Below, piece by piece: positions 1-5,136 of a DNA stretch of 5,136 bases. Below the pieces are notes generated by a model. That model did no database searches and was not told where the DNA came from. It saw only the letters and a list, made by a program, of their open reading frames with translations. The stretch lies in the NCBI GenBank assembly GCA_016210935.1, contig JACQTH010000486.1, positions 1 to 5,136 on the forward strand, read 5' to 3'. Position 1 is the stretch's first letter; each line of letters starts with the position of its first letter. This DNA comes from Acidobacteriota bacterium. Its GTDB lineage: Bacteria; Acidobacteriota; Vicinamibacteria; Vicinamibacterales; JACQTH01. The position numbers were made by a program, and so were the translations under genes.

Positions 1-2394
1 ACGGCGTTCCAATTCGACGTCCAGGTCCCGCGCGACGCCGAGATCGCCAAGCCGGCCAAGCCGATCACCACCGAGTCTGGCGGCCGGCAGGAGGCCCGGC
101 TGCCGCCTTCGCGCGCGGAGCGCGCTTCGGCGAGCCTCGCCGAAGCCTTCGGCGGAGGCGGGAAGCCGGGCGCTGCGGGTCACGATGACGAGAGCACCGA
201 CGAGCCGCAGGGACAGCAGCAGGGCCAGCGTGGCCAGGGTCCCGGCGGCCCGCCCCCGCGACCGCGGCCCAAGACGCTGCATTTCGAGTACGAGCTGGCG
301 ACGGGGAACCTCGAGCTGCTCGACGCCGACTATCGGGCGCCGCGCAAGCCGCGATGGGCGTCCATCTCACCCGACGAGAAGACGATCGTGTTCGCGCGCA
401 ATCACAACCTCTTCATGATGGACGCCGCCAGCTACGCGCTGGCCCAGAAGAAGGCCGACGATCCCGCCATCGTCGAGACGCAGCTCACCACCGACGGCGT
501 CGAGCATTACAGCTTCGCGCGGACCATTCTCGGCGGACAGGAACAACAACAGCAGCAGCAGCAACAGCAGCAGCAGGAACAACAACAACAGGACGACCAG
601 ACTGAATCAGAGGATCGAAACCCGAACGCCCGCGTTCCGGCCATCACCGTCATCTGGTCGAAGGACTCCCAAAAATTCGCGGTGGTGCGCCGCGATCAGC
701 GCAAGCTCGGGGAGATGTGGGTCATCAACTCGCTCGCGAAGCCGAGGCCGAAGCTGGAAACCTACCGCTATGCGATGCCGGGCGAGCCGAACGTCACGCA
801 GCCGGAGGTCCACGTGTTCGACATCGCGTCGAAATCGCGCGTGAAGATCAACGCCGACCGGTTCAAGGATCAAACGGTGTCGATCTCGACCGCGCGCGGC
901 CAGAACGTCGGCGGCGGGGGCGGGCAGCAGGGAGCGCCGGACCAGCCCGAACCGCAGTGGCTGAATCCCACGTCCGACAAGCTGTACTTCACGCGCACCA
1001 GCAGGGATCTGAAGCGCGTCGACGTGTGCGTGGCGAATCCGGAAACCGGCGAGGTCAAGACGCTGATCGAAGAACGGCTGAACACGTACGTCGAGACGAA
1101 GCCCCTGCGACTCGCCAACAACGGCCAGGATCTCATCCACTGGTCGGAGCGGACCGGCTGGGGTCATTACTACCTGTACGACGCGAACACCGGCGCGCTG
1201 AAGAATGCGCTGACGTCCGGCGAGTACGTCGCGACCGGTGTCGAAGGAGTCGACGACAAGACCCGAAGCGTGTTGATTACCGCGGTCGGACGTGAGCCGG
1301 GCGAGGATCCGTATTACTCCCACCTGTATCGCGTGAGCCTGGACGGCACCGGGATGAAGCTGCTGAATCCCGGCGACGCGACGCACGCCGTGAATGTGTC
1401 CGACCCTACCCGGTATTTCGTCGACAACGCGTCACGGGTCGACGCCACGCCAAGCGCTGCCTTGTACGACATGCTCGGCAACGCCATCACCAAGCTCGAG
1501 ACGCCGGACCTGAGCGCCCTCCAGGAAGCGGGCTTCAAGTTCCCGGAGCCGTTCAAGGTGAAGGCGGACGATGGGATCACGGATCTGTACGGGGTGATGT
1601 ACAAGCCCTTCGACTTCGATCCCACCAAGAAATACCCGATCATCCTGTTCGTCTACCCCGGACCGCAGACCGAGAGCGTCACCAAGAACTTCAATCCGCG
1701 CGCGAACAACATCTCGCTGGCGCAGTGCGGCTTCATCGTCATCGAGATCGGCAATCGCGGCGGAAACCCGCAGCGGTCGAAGTGGTATCACAACTACGGG
1801 TACGGCAACCTGCGGGACTACGGCCTGGCCGACAAGAAAGCCGCCGTCGAGCAGCTGGCGCGGCGGCACGCGTTCATCGACGTCAACCGGGTCGGCATCT
1901 GGGGCCATTCAGGCGGCGGATTCATGACCGCGGCCGCGATGCTCGTCTATCCCGATTTCTTCAAGGTGGGCGTGTCGGAGTCCGGGAACCACGAGAACAA
2001 CATCTACAACAACTCGTGGAGCGAGAAGCATCACGGCGTCAAGGAGGTCACCGACAAGGATGGGAACGTCACATTCGAGTACGAGATCGAGACGAACTCA
2101 CAGCTCGCGAAGAACCTGAAGGGACGCCTGCTGCTGATTCACGGCGACATGGACAACAACGTCCATCCCGCGAACACGCTGCGGCTTGCGGACGCGCTCA
2201 TCAAGGCGAACAAGCGGTTCGACATGCTGTATCTGCCGGGCGTGCGCCACAGCTTCCAGCCGGTGGCGCCGTACGTGAACTGGATCCGGGCCGATTATTT
2301 CTGCCGATACCTGCTCGGGCATGCGCCGGACAGCGTCGACATCGTGGAATTGAATCGCGAGCAGGAGCAGGTGGGAGAGAAGAGGCCGAGATAG
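1..2394 (+). CDS. S9-family serine peptidase (DPP-IV-like), 5'-truncated by window edge
   Basis: Predicted exported serine peptidase that would cleave short peptides outside the cytoplasm. The frame is open from base 1, giving 797 residues. The GTG at 388 is not the start, because it falls inside a propeller strand (WASISPDEKTIVFARNHNLF) whose frame continues upstream. Window-numbered residues: propeller about 80-500, with DPP-IV-N-type WSKDS near 215 and YRYAMPGEPNV; hydrolase about 518-790. Catalytic Ser637 lies in GHSGGG, Asp718 in HGDMDNNVHP and His750 in GVRHSF. Spacings of 81 and 32 closely match DPP-IV (78 and 32). Tyr552 in VYPGP matches the oxyanion Tyr, and Asn720 the substrate-binding Asn. 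The usual DWVYEEE double-Glu loop, which holds the substrate N-terminus in true DPP-IV, is not seen; a polyglutamine linker occupies that region. Dipeptidyl specificity is therefore uncertain. A second insertion lies at residues 32-57. Signal peptide and start are outside the window. Confidence 0.93.
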   Translation, partial: TAFQFDVQVPRDAEIAKPAKPITTESGGRQEARLPPSRAERASASLAEAFGGGGKPGAAGHDDESTDEPQGQQQGQRGQGPGGPPPRPRPKTLHFEYELATGNLELLDADYRAPRKPRWASISPDEKTIVFARNHNLFMMDAASYALAQKKADDPAIVETQLTTDGVEHYSFARTILGGQEQQQQQQQQQQQEQQQQDDQTESEDRNPNARVPAITVIWSKDSQKFAVVRRDQRKLGEMWVINSLAKPRPKLETYRYAMPGEPNVTQPEVHVFDIASKSRVKINADRFKDQTVSISTARGQNVGGGGGQQGAPDQPEPQWLNPTSDKLYFTRTSRDLKRVDVCVANPETGEVKTLIEERLNTYVETKPLRLANNGQDLIHWSERTGWGHYYLYDANTGALKNALTSGEYVATGVEGVDDKTRSVLITAVGREPGEDPYYSHLYRVSLDGTGMKLLNPGDATHAVNVSDPTRYFVDNASRVDATPSAALYDMLGNAITKLETPDLSALQEAGFKFPEPFKVKADDGITDLYGVMYKPFDFDPTKKYPIILFVYPGPQTESVTKNFNPRANNISLAQCGFIVIEIGNRGGNPQRSKWYHNYGYGNLRDYGLADKKAAVEQLARRHAFIDVNRVGIWGHSGGGFMTAAAMLVYPDFFKVGVSESGNHENNIYNNSWSEKHHGVKEVTDKDGNVTFEYEIETNSQLAKNLKGRLLLIHGDMDNNVHPANTLRLADALIKANKRFDMLYLPGVRHSFQPVAPYVNWIRADYFCRYLLGHAPDSVDIVELNREQEQVGEKRPR
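95..170. repeat. In-frame palindromic (REP/MITE-like) element within the peptidase gene
   Basis: Outer arms CCCGGCT (95-101) and AGCCGGG (164-170) are perfect inverted repeats. Between them lie GCGCGC-GGA-GCGCGC (111-125), the perfect 8-bp hairpin TTCGGCGA-GCC-TCGCCGAA (126-144) and a smaller one, GCCT...AGGC (145-159). The element is translated in frame, giving about 26 residues rich in Ala, Arg, Ser and Gly, in a linker before the beta-propeller. The nested dyads are seen directly. That it is a dispersed mobile-type element is inference; biased GC-rich linker sequence is the alternative. Confidence 0.6.
538..591 (+). repeat. CAG/CAA trinucleotide tract encoding polyglutamine
   Basis: Eighteen consecutive codons are CAG, CAA or GAA: one Gln, one Glu, eleven Gln, one Glu, then four Gln. 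The tract is in frame in the peptidase, followed by an acidic stretch (DDQTESED). It is flanked by propeller sequence (LTTDGVEHYSFART before, VPAITVIWSKDS after), so it forms an exposed loop between strands. A pure triplet repeat can change length by slippage without breaking the frame. Confidence 0.9.
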
Positions 2395-2401
2395 GGGAAC
2401 A

Positions 2402-2450
2402 GTGAATTCGTGAATTGGTGAGTTGGTGAATTGGGTGACGTTGTGAGTTG
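2402..2450. repeat. Six degenerate 8-bp tandem repeats, consensus GTGAATTG
   Basis: Units begin at 2402, 2410, 2418, 2426, 2435 and 2443: GTGAATTC, GTGAATTG, GTGAGTTG, GTGAATTGG, GTGACGTT, GTGAGTTG. Every unit starts with GTGA, and one is 9 bp. The array starts 7 bp after the peptidase stop and ends at the hairpin that follows. It is more AT-rich than its surroundings and codes for nothing evident. Function is unknown. Confidence 0.75.
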
Positions 2451-2481
2451 GGCCGTGGCGCTTGTGCGTTCACGGCCCTTT
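2450..2481 (+). terminator. Hairpin at the convergent gene junction, possible terminator
   Basis: The stem is GGGCCGTG (2450-2457) with CACGGCCC (2471-2478), perfect over 8 bp. A small inner CGC/GCG pairing lies within the 13-nt loop. It lies 55 bp after the peptidase stop. Only a short TTT follows, so it is a weak classical Rho-independent terminator on the + strand. The right arm overlaps the last codons of the convergent regulator, and on the minus strand no T-run follows. It may serve as a roadblock or processing hairpin instead. Confidence 0.45.
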
Positions 2482-3747
2482 CAGTTTGTCGGGCGCCTCG
2501 GCAGATGGCGTTATTGCATGTAGCACGTCCGCTTCGAATCCGAGATTGACAGGCCGCATCGGCGTGTTCGCCGGGATCATGACCTTCGCCGGCCTGGTAT
2601 CCGGCTTCAGCCCGGTCGTCCTGACCTCATGGCCCACGGTCTCCAGGACGAAATCGTCGACCCACAGTTCGCCGGGTCCGGTCACGAGCACCCCGAACGC
2701 AATCAGGGCTGCGTCGGCAGGAACGTCAAGAACCACGGCCCATCGCGTCCAGTTCGTAGTCCCGCGAATTCGCCGCCCCGTCATGTTGTCGAAGGCGAGC
2801 GCCCGCTTGTCCGCTCCGTCGATCCGCATCCACAGCCCGGCTCCAATCACGACGTCTCGTGACTTCCCGTAGGCCCCGAGCCGAACGCGTTTCCCGCGAT
2901 AGGCATCGGCTCTCACGAGCTGCATCATCGTGCCGAACACATCGGCGGGCGCATCGTGCCTCGTGCGCGAGACGATCGCGTGTCTCAGACGCCGGATCGT
3001 TGCCCCAACCAAATCAGGAGACGGCTCCGACGTCCTGAGCACACCGCTGGCGTTTCCCGCGAAGGGCGCCGACGTATCGATCCCTGTTCGGTACAGATGC
3101 GGCGCGGAACCTGTGGCTATCCACCCGCGGGGACTCATCCGCGTGCTGGCGGCCACCTGTGGCTCGATCCACACCGACCATCGGGCGGCGAGGGGCGCCG
3201 CTGCCATCAGGAGGATGGCAGCGAGGCTGACCCTGACCATCCGACCCACCGGCGCGACAGAACTCCTCTGATCGGACGTGAAGCCGGCGTTCGCGTTATC
3301 GCGGGACTCGAATCGGGTCGATGACGCGGCCGCATGAAATGCGGCAGGCGTAGGGCCGCGTTTTTCGACCGGCGCGATAAACCGATACCCCTGCTTCGAC
3401 ACGGTCTCGATGTAGGCCGTGCGAGGCAGCCGGCTCGAATTCGCCGGAGTGGGCGGATGCGCGGCCGTGCGAGGCATCCGGCTCGAATTCGCCGAGTGTC
3501 GCAACGCCTTTCGCACGTCCGCAACACAGCGAGTCAGCGCGGCATCGCCGACGAAGGTATCCGGCCATACCTCGTCCATCAACTGTTGTTTTGTCACCAG
3601 CCGGCCGCTGTGCTGAACCAGCACGGTGAGGACGTCGAATGTCTTCGGCGTCAGGTGGACCGGCACACCGCCGGCAAGCAGCCGCCGCTCGGCGGTTTCG
3701 AGCTGGAACGGCCCGAACAGGAAGACCTCACCAGGACGGTGCAGCAC
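2470..3747 (-). CDS. Transmembrane winged-helix transcriptional regulator with periplasmic carbohydrate-binding-like domain
   Basis: A 425-residue one-component sensor-regulator of CadC/ToxR-like layout. Residues 8-126 are an OmpR/PhoB-type winged helix: FGPFQLETAERRLL opening strands, LTPKTFDVLTVLV helix, LTRCVADVRKALR recognition helix, YIETVSKQGYRFIAPV wing. Residues 130-168 are a disordered-looking linker, and 170-190 (VRVSLAAILLMAAAPLAA) a single membrane helix. Residues 205-375 resemble the beta-sandwich found C-terminal to some AraC-type regulators: GWIATGSAPHLY, VFGTMMQLVRADAYRGKRVRLGAY, GLWMRIDG, FDNM, GTTNWTRWAVVLDVP, FGVLVTG, LWVDDF, then RPVNLGFE. This match is from memory, and the ligand is unknown. 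There is no receiver domain, so it is not a two-component response regulator. The GTG start at 3747 is chosen because a TAA lies four codons upstream and the domain begins at once; no Shine-Dalgarno is visible. Two insertions interrupt the domains, at residues 84-111 and 242-268. Confidence 0.88.
   Translation of the reverse strand: MLHRPGEVFLFGPFQLETAERRLLAGGVPVHLTPKTFDVLTVLVQHSGRLVTKQQLMDEVWPDTFVGDAALTRCVADVRKALRHSANSSRMPRTAAHPPTPANSSRLPRTAYIETVSKQGYRFIAPVEKRGPTPAAFHAAASSTRFESRDNANAGFTSDQRSSVAPVGRMVRVSLAAILLMAAAPLAARWSVWIEPQVAASTRMSPRGWIATGSAPHLYRTGIDTSAPFAGNASGVLRTSEPSPDLVGATIRRLRHAIVSRTRHDAPADVFGTMMQLVRADAYRGKRVRLGAYGKSRDVVIGAGLWMRIDGADKRALAFDNMTGRRIRGTTNWTRWAVVLDVPADAALIAFGVLVTGPGELWVDDFVLETVGHEVRTTGLKPDTRPAKVMIPANTPMRPVNLGFEADVLHAITPSAEAPDKLKGP
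3415..3494 (-). repeat. In-frame 48-bp-period direct repeat inside the winged-helix domain
   Basis: Positions 3415-3446 and 3463-3494 are identical over 31 of 32 bases; the only difference is at 3429/3477. The offset of 48 bp is exactly 16 codons. It encodes the peptide pair ANSSRMPRTA and ANSSRLPRTA in the turn between recognition helix and wing. Each copy contains the palindrome CGAATTCG. In this family the recognition helix normally leads to the wing through a turn of under about ten residues, so the gene has gained this material. Confidence 0.9.
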
Positions 3748-3753
3748 AGGTGC

Positions 3754-3783
3754 ATCTTAGGTTGGCCCGGGCCCAGCCTCCAA
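3754..3783 (-). promoter_or_regulatory. Candidate sigma70-type promoter for the regulator (possibly leaderless mRNA)
   Basis: On the minus strand, TAAGAT (3754-3759) resembles a -10 box. TTGGAG (3778-3783) is a fair -35 box with an 18-bp spacer. Only six bases separate the -10 box from the GTG at 3747, which puts the expected transcription start at or within a base or two of the start codon. Together with the missing Shine-Dalgarno, this suggests a leaderless transcript. Confidence 0.4.
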
Positions 3784-3800
3784 GCCGGGGGGCGCGCGGC

Positions 3801-3844
3801 CCTCACAGGATTCTCAGAAAAATCTCAGGGAATTGTCACGACTT
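3801..3844. promoter_or_regulatory. Four 11-bp-period direct repeats, candidate PhoB/OmpR-type operator
   Basis: Hexamers CCTCAC (3801), TCTCAG (3812), TCTCAG (3823) and TGTCAC (3834) recur at exactly 11 bp. TCA is invariant at positions 3-5, and the spacers of the first three units are purine/AT-rich. Head-to-tail 11-bp half-sites are the known geometry of PhoB-box-type sites bound by OmpR-family winged helices, the same fold as the adjacent regulator. The array lies 18 bp upstream of the candidate -35 box of that gene, an activator-like position. It also lies 121-164 bp upstream of the hydrolase start. Autoregulation or divergent control is inference. Confidence 0.5.
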
Positions 3845-3869
3845 GATTGTCCAGGTCTGAGCATCTGGC

Positions 3870-3894
3870 GATCGCGATCTGATCCCGCGGATCA
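3870..3894. promoter_or_regulatory. Two adjacent dyads in the divergent intergenic region
   Basis: GATCGCGATC (3870-3879) is a perfect 10-bp palindrome. It is followed directly by TGATCC-CGC-GGATCA (3880-3894), a 6-bp inverted repeat around three bases. Either could be a binding site for a dimeric regulator of the downstream hydrolase gene, but GATC-rich GC DNA yields short palindromes by chance. Confidence 0.3.
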
Positions 3895-3923
3895 CGAGGG
3901 GATTGTCAGGCGACAAGGGCATT

Positions 3924-3943
3924 GGCGGGGTGGGATCCCCGCC
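3924..3943 (+). promoter_or_regulatory. GC-rich leader hairpin upstream of the hydrolase ribosome binding site
   Basis: GGCGGGG (3924-3930) pairs with CCCCGCC (3937-3943) across a 6-base loop, TGGGAT. The stem ends 10 bases before the Shine-Dalgarno of the hydrolase gene. With no T-run it is not a terminator. It could stabilise the mRNA 5' end or modulate translation if transcription starts upstream of it. Confidence 0.35.
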
Positions 3944-3953
3944 CTTCAGTTCT

Positions 3954-3958
3954 GGAGG
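3954..3958 (+). promoter_or_regulatory. Shine-Dalgarno GGAGG for the hydrolase gene
   Basis: GGAGG lies six bases before the ATG at 3965. It decides the start in favour of 3965 over the upstream in-frame TTG at 3833, which would place non-secretory sequence ahead of the signal peptide, and over the ATG at 4031. Confidence 0.8.
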
Positions 3959-3964
3959 CCAACG

Positions 3965-5047
3965 ATGACGACGGTCATCGGAAGGTGCAGGTTTCACCCG
4001 TGGCGAAGCTCCTTCGCGTACGTTTCTCTCATGACAGCGCTGTTATTCTCTCCGGCCTCCGAAGGTGCCCTTGGAGCTCAAGGCCTTGTCAAGGTCACGC
4101 CCCTCGGCAGCCATGCCGGCGAGCTCTGCGCCCGTGACCGCGCAGTCCTGTTCGAAGACCCGACCGGCGTCCGCATCCTCTACGATCCCGGCTTCATGGT
4201 CGACGACACTGATCCGCGGCTCGGCGACGTACACGTGATCCTGCTGTCTCACGCGCACAACGACCACATCGGCAGCCGGCGCGACCGAGGCGGCACGTGC
4301 GCCGCGCCGGCCCAAGGACCCGTCAACACGAATTCCAACGTCGCCAGCATCGCCGCCGCCAAGAACGCCGTCGTCATGACGGCGACCGAGGCCAACCTGT
4401 TCCTGGGACCGAAGATTCGGACCATTCGCGGCGGCGGTGCGACGCCGGCATGTGCCACCGCCGGCCTGGAAGCGGAAACCACGGTGCCTGTGCCGGCTCC
4501 GTGCACGGCTCCAATCGGCGTCAGCGGCACGCGCAGTATCCGGCACAGCGGCGCGGCGGACGCCGTGCGCATCACGGGCATGCAGGCCGCACATCCCAGC
4601 AATGTGCCTGCGGCCCTCTTCGACCCGCCGGGCCTGCCTGCGGGAACGACCGCGTATGCCGGGCTCGCGCTCGGGTTCGTCGTGCGGTTTACCAACGGTC
4701 TCACGGCCTATCTCACCGGCGACACCGGGATGTTTGCCGACATGGAACACGTCATCGCGAAGTTCTACCGCCCCAACCTTATGGTGATCAACATCGGCCC
4801 CGGTGGAAATGGTCCAACAGCGCTCGGGCGTGAAGATGCCGTGAACGTCATTCAGCACCTGGTCAGGCCCACGACCGTCATGCCGTCGCACGTCGGCGAG
4901 CAGGCCACTTCAGACGGGGCGATGCGAAGCAACACCAGGACCGAATGGTTCGTGAGATTCGCGAGGCCATTCACGGAGGTGGTCCTGCCCGTCAGCGATG
5001 TCACACGTCACTTCGATGGCGAAGGGCGCTGCCTTGAATGCCGGTAA
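3965..5047 (+). CDS. Secreted UlaG-like metallo-beta-lactamase-fold hydrolase
   Basis: A 360-residue metal-dependent hydrolase predicted to act outside the cytoplasm. The N-terminus has a basic region (RCRFHPWR), a hydrophobic core (FAYVSLMTALLFSPA) and a likely cleavage site after ALGA at residue 38. The fold opens with LVKVTPLGSHAGE and ILYDPGF. Metal ligands visible in order are His96, His98, Asp100 and His101 (HAHNDH), His210 (AAHPSN), Asp253 (TGDTGMF) and His309 (MPSHVGE), so a dinuclear site looks complete. Between the first and second motifs lies a region of about 110 residues with Cys112, Cys163 and Cys180; Cys55, Cys356 and Cys359 are also present, so disulfides are plausible. The closing FDGEGRCLEC resembles secreted homologues I recall. 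The substrate is unknown; a classical beta-lactamase role is not supported, as the layout is that of UlaG/Lactamase_B_2-type proteins. It is divergent from the membrane regulator and has a good Shine-Dalgarno. Confidence 0.88.
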   Translation: MTTVIGRCRFHPWRSSFAYVSLMTALLFSPASEGALGAQGLVKVTPLGSHAGELCARDRAVLFEDPTGVRILYDPGFMVDDTDPRLGDVHVILLSHAHNDHIGSRRDRGGTCAAPAQGPVNTNSNVASIAAAKNAVVMTATEANLFLGPKIRTIRGGGATPACATAGLEAETTVPVPAPCTAPIGVSGTRSIRHSGAADAVRITGMQAAHPSNVPAALFDPPGLPAGTTAYAGLALGFVVRFTNGLTAYLTGDTGMFADMEHVIAKFYRPNLMVINIGPGGNGPTALGREDAVNVIQHLVRPTTVMPSHVGEQATSDGAMRSNTRTEWFVRFARPFTEVVLPVSDVTRHFDGEGRCLECR

Positions 5048-5065
5048 GGAACTGAACCTTGACCG

Positions 5066-5136
5066 ATGTTCCAGCGGGGACCACAATCGAAAGACATGGG
5101 GAGAGTCAGGCAGAAGATTGACGTCGACGGCCGCGA
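5066..5136 (+). CDS. Possible start of a further gene, cut by the window end
   Basis: ATG codons at 5066 and 5096 share one frame that stays open to the window end, reading MFQRGPQSKD then MGRVRQKIDVDGR. No convincing Shine-Dalgarno precedes either codon. At most 23 residues are visible, with no recognisable motif. Two minus-strand frames are also open here, so a gene running the other way, or plain intergenic DNA, is equally possible. Confidence 0.15.
   Translation, partial: MFQRGPQSKDMGRVRQKIDVDGR

Noticed and set aside
388..390. GTG as the start of the peptidase
   Set aside because: The frame is open back to base 1 and the codon lies inside a propeller strand with family-typical sequence on both sides, so the true start is upstream of the window.
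538..591. Polyglutamine tract as evidence of eukaryotic origin
   Set aside because: The gene is intron-free in bacterial context, and triplet slippage in GC-rich bacterial linkers explains it.
607..1386. Long minus-strand open frame of 259 residues
   Set aside because: It is antisense to the conserved propeller region of the peptidase, is Arg/Val/Asp-rich in the way of GC-rich shadow frames, and shows no recognisable motif.
2462..2872. Plus-strand open frame of 136 residues
   Set aside because: It is antisense to the conserved C-terminal domain of the regulator, with no ribosome binding site or motif.
3833..3835. TTG as the start of the hydrolase, giving 404 residues
   Set aside because: The added 44 residues would bury the signal peptide and pass through the intergenic dyads. 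The ATG at 3965 has a good Shine-Dalgarno six bases upstream.
4043..4891. Long minus-strand open frame of 282 residues
   Set aside because: It lies wholly opposite the hydrolase, whose metal motifs define the real frame; composition is typical of a GC shadow.
5048..5072. GGAAC...GTTCC inverted repeat after the hydrolase as a terminator
   Set aside because: Five base pairs around a 15-base loop without a T-run is too weak to call.
1..5136. CRISPR array, tRNA, rRNA or insertion sequence
   Set aside because: No spaced near-identical repeats of CRISPR size, no tRNA-like cloverleaf, no rRNA segments and no transposase motifs were seen.

Overview
The window is GC-rich, gene-dense bacterial DNA with three main genes: a secreted-type S9 peptidase (1-2394, +, missing its 5' end), a membrane-anchored winged-helix regulator (2470-3747, -), and a secreted metallo-beta-lactamase-fold hydrolase (3965-5047, +). 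A possible fourth gene may begin in the last 70 bases. The combination of a PhoB/CadC-type DNA-binding domain fused to a membrane helix and an extracytoplasmic domain, a large S9 peptidase with repeat-filled linkers, and high GC suggests Acidobacteriota, perhaps the Vicinamibacterales. That placement is inference from gene style, not a search result.

Layout. The peptidase is open at the window edge: its reading frame has no stop from base 1, so its true start lies upstream. It has a DPP-IV-like beta-propeller and a C-terminal alpha/beta-hydrolase with a complete Ser-Asp-His triad. A 76-bp palindromic element (95-170) and a polyglutamine tract (538-591) are embedded in frame. It ends convergently with the regulator. 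The 75-bp junction holds six degenerate 8-bp repeats of GTGAATTG and a GC-rich hairpin that overlaps the regulator's last codons.

The regulator and the hydrolase are transcribed divergently from a 217-bp intergenic region. That region holds a candidate operator of four direct repeats with an exact 11-bp period (the spacing used by PhoB/OmpR-type proteins), a candidate promoter whose -10 box lies so close to the regulator's GTG that the mRNA may be leaderless, two adjacent dyads, and a leader hairpin before a good Shine-Dalgarno for the hydrolase.

How they may work together. The regulator looks like a one-component transmembrane sensor: cytoplasmic winged helix, one membrane helix, and a periplasmic beta-sandwich resembling carbohydrate-binding modules. 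The hydrolase carries a signal peptide and would act in the same extracytoplasmic space. A sensor divergent from a secreted enzyme invites the hypothesis that it controls that enzyme and itself, but this is inference. The peptidase is convergent and need not belong to the same regulon. The families are all recognisable. What is least explained is the in-frame repeat material in two of the three genes and the 11-bp repeat array.
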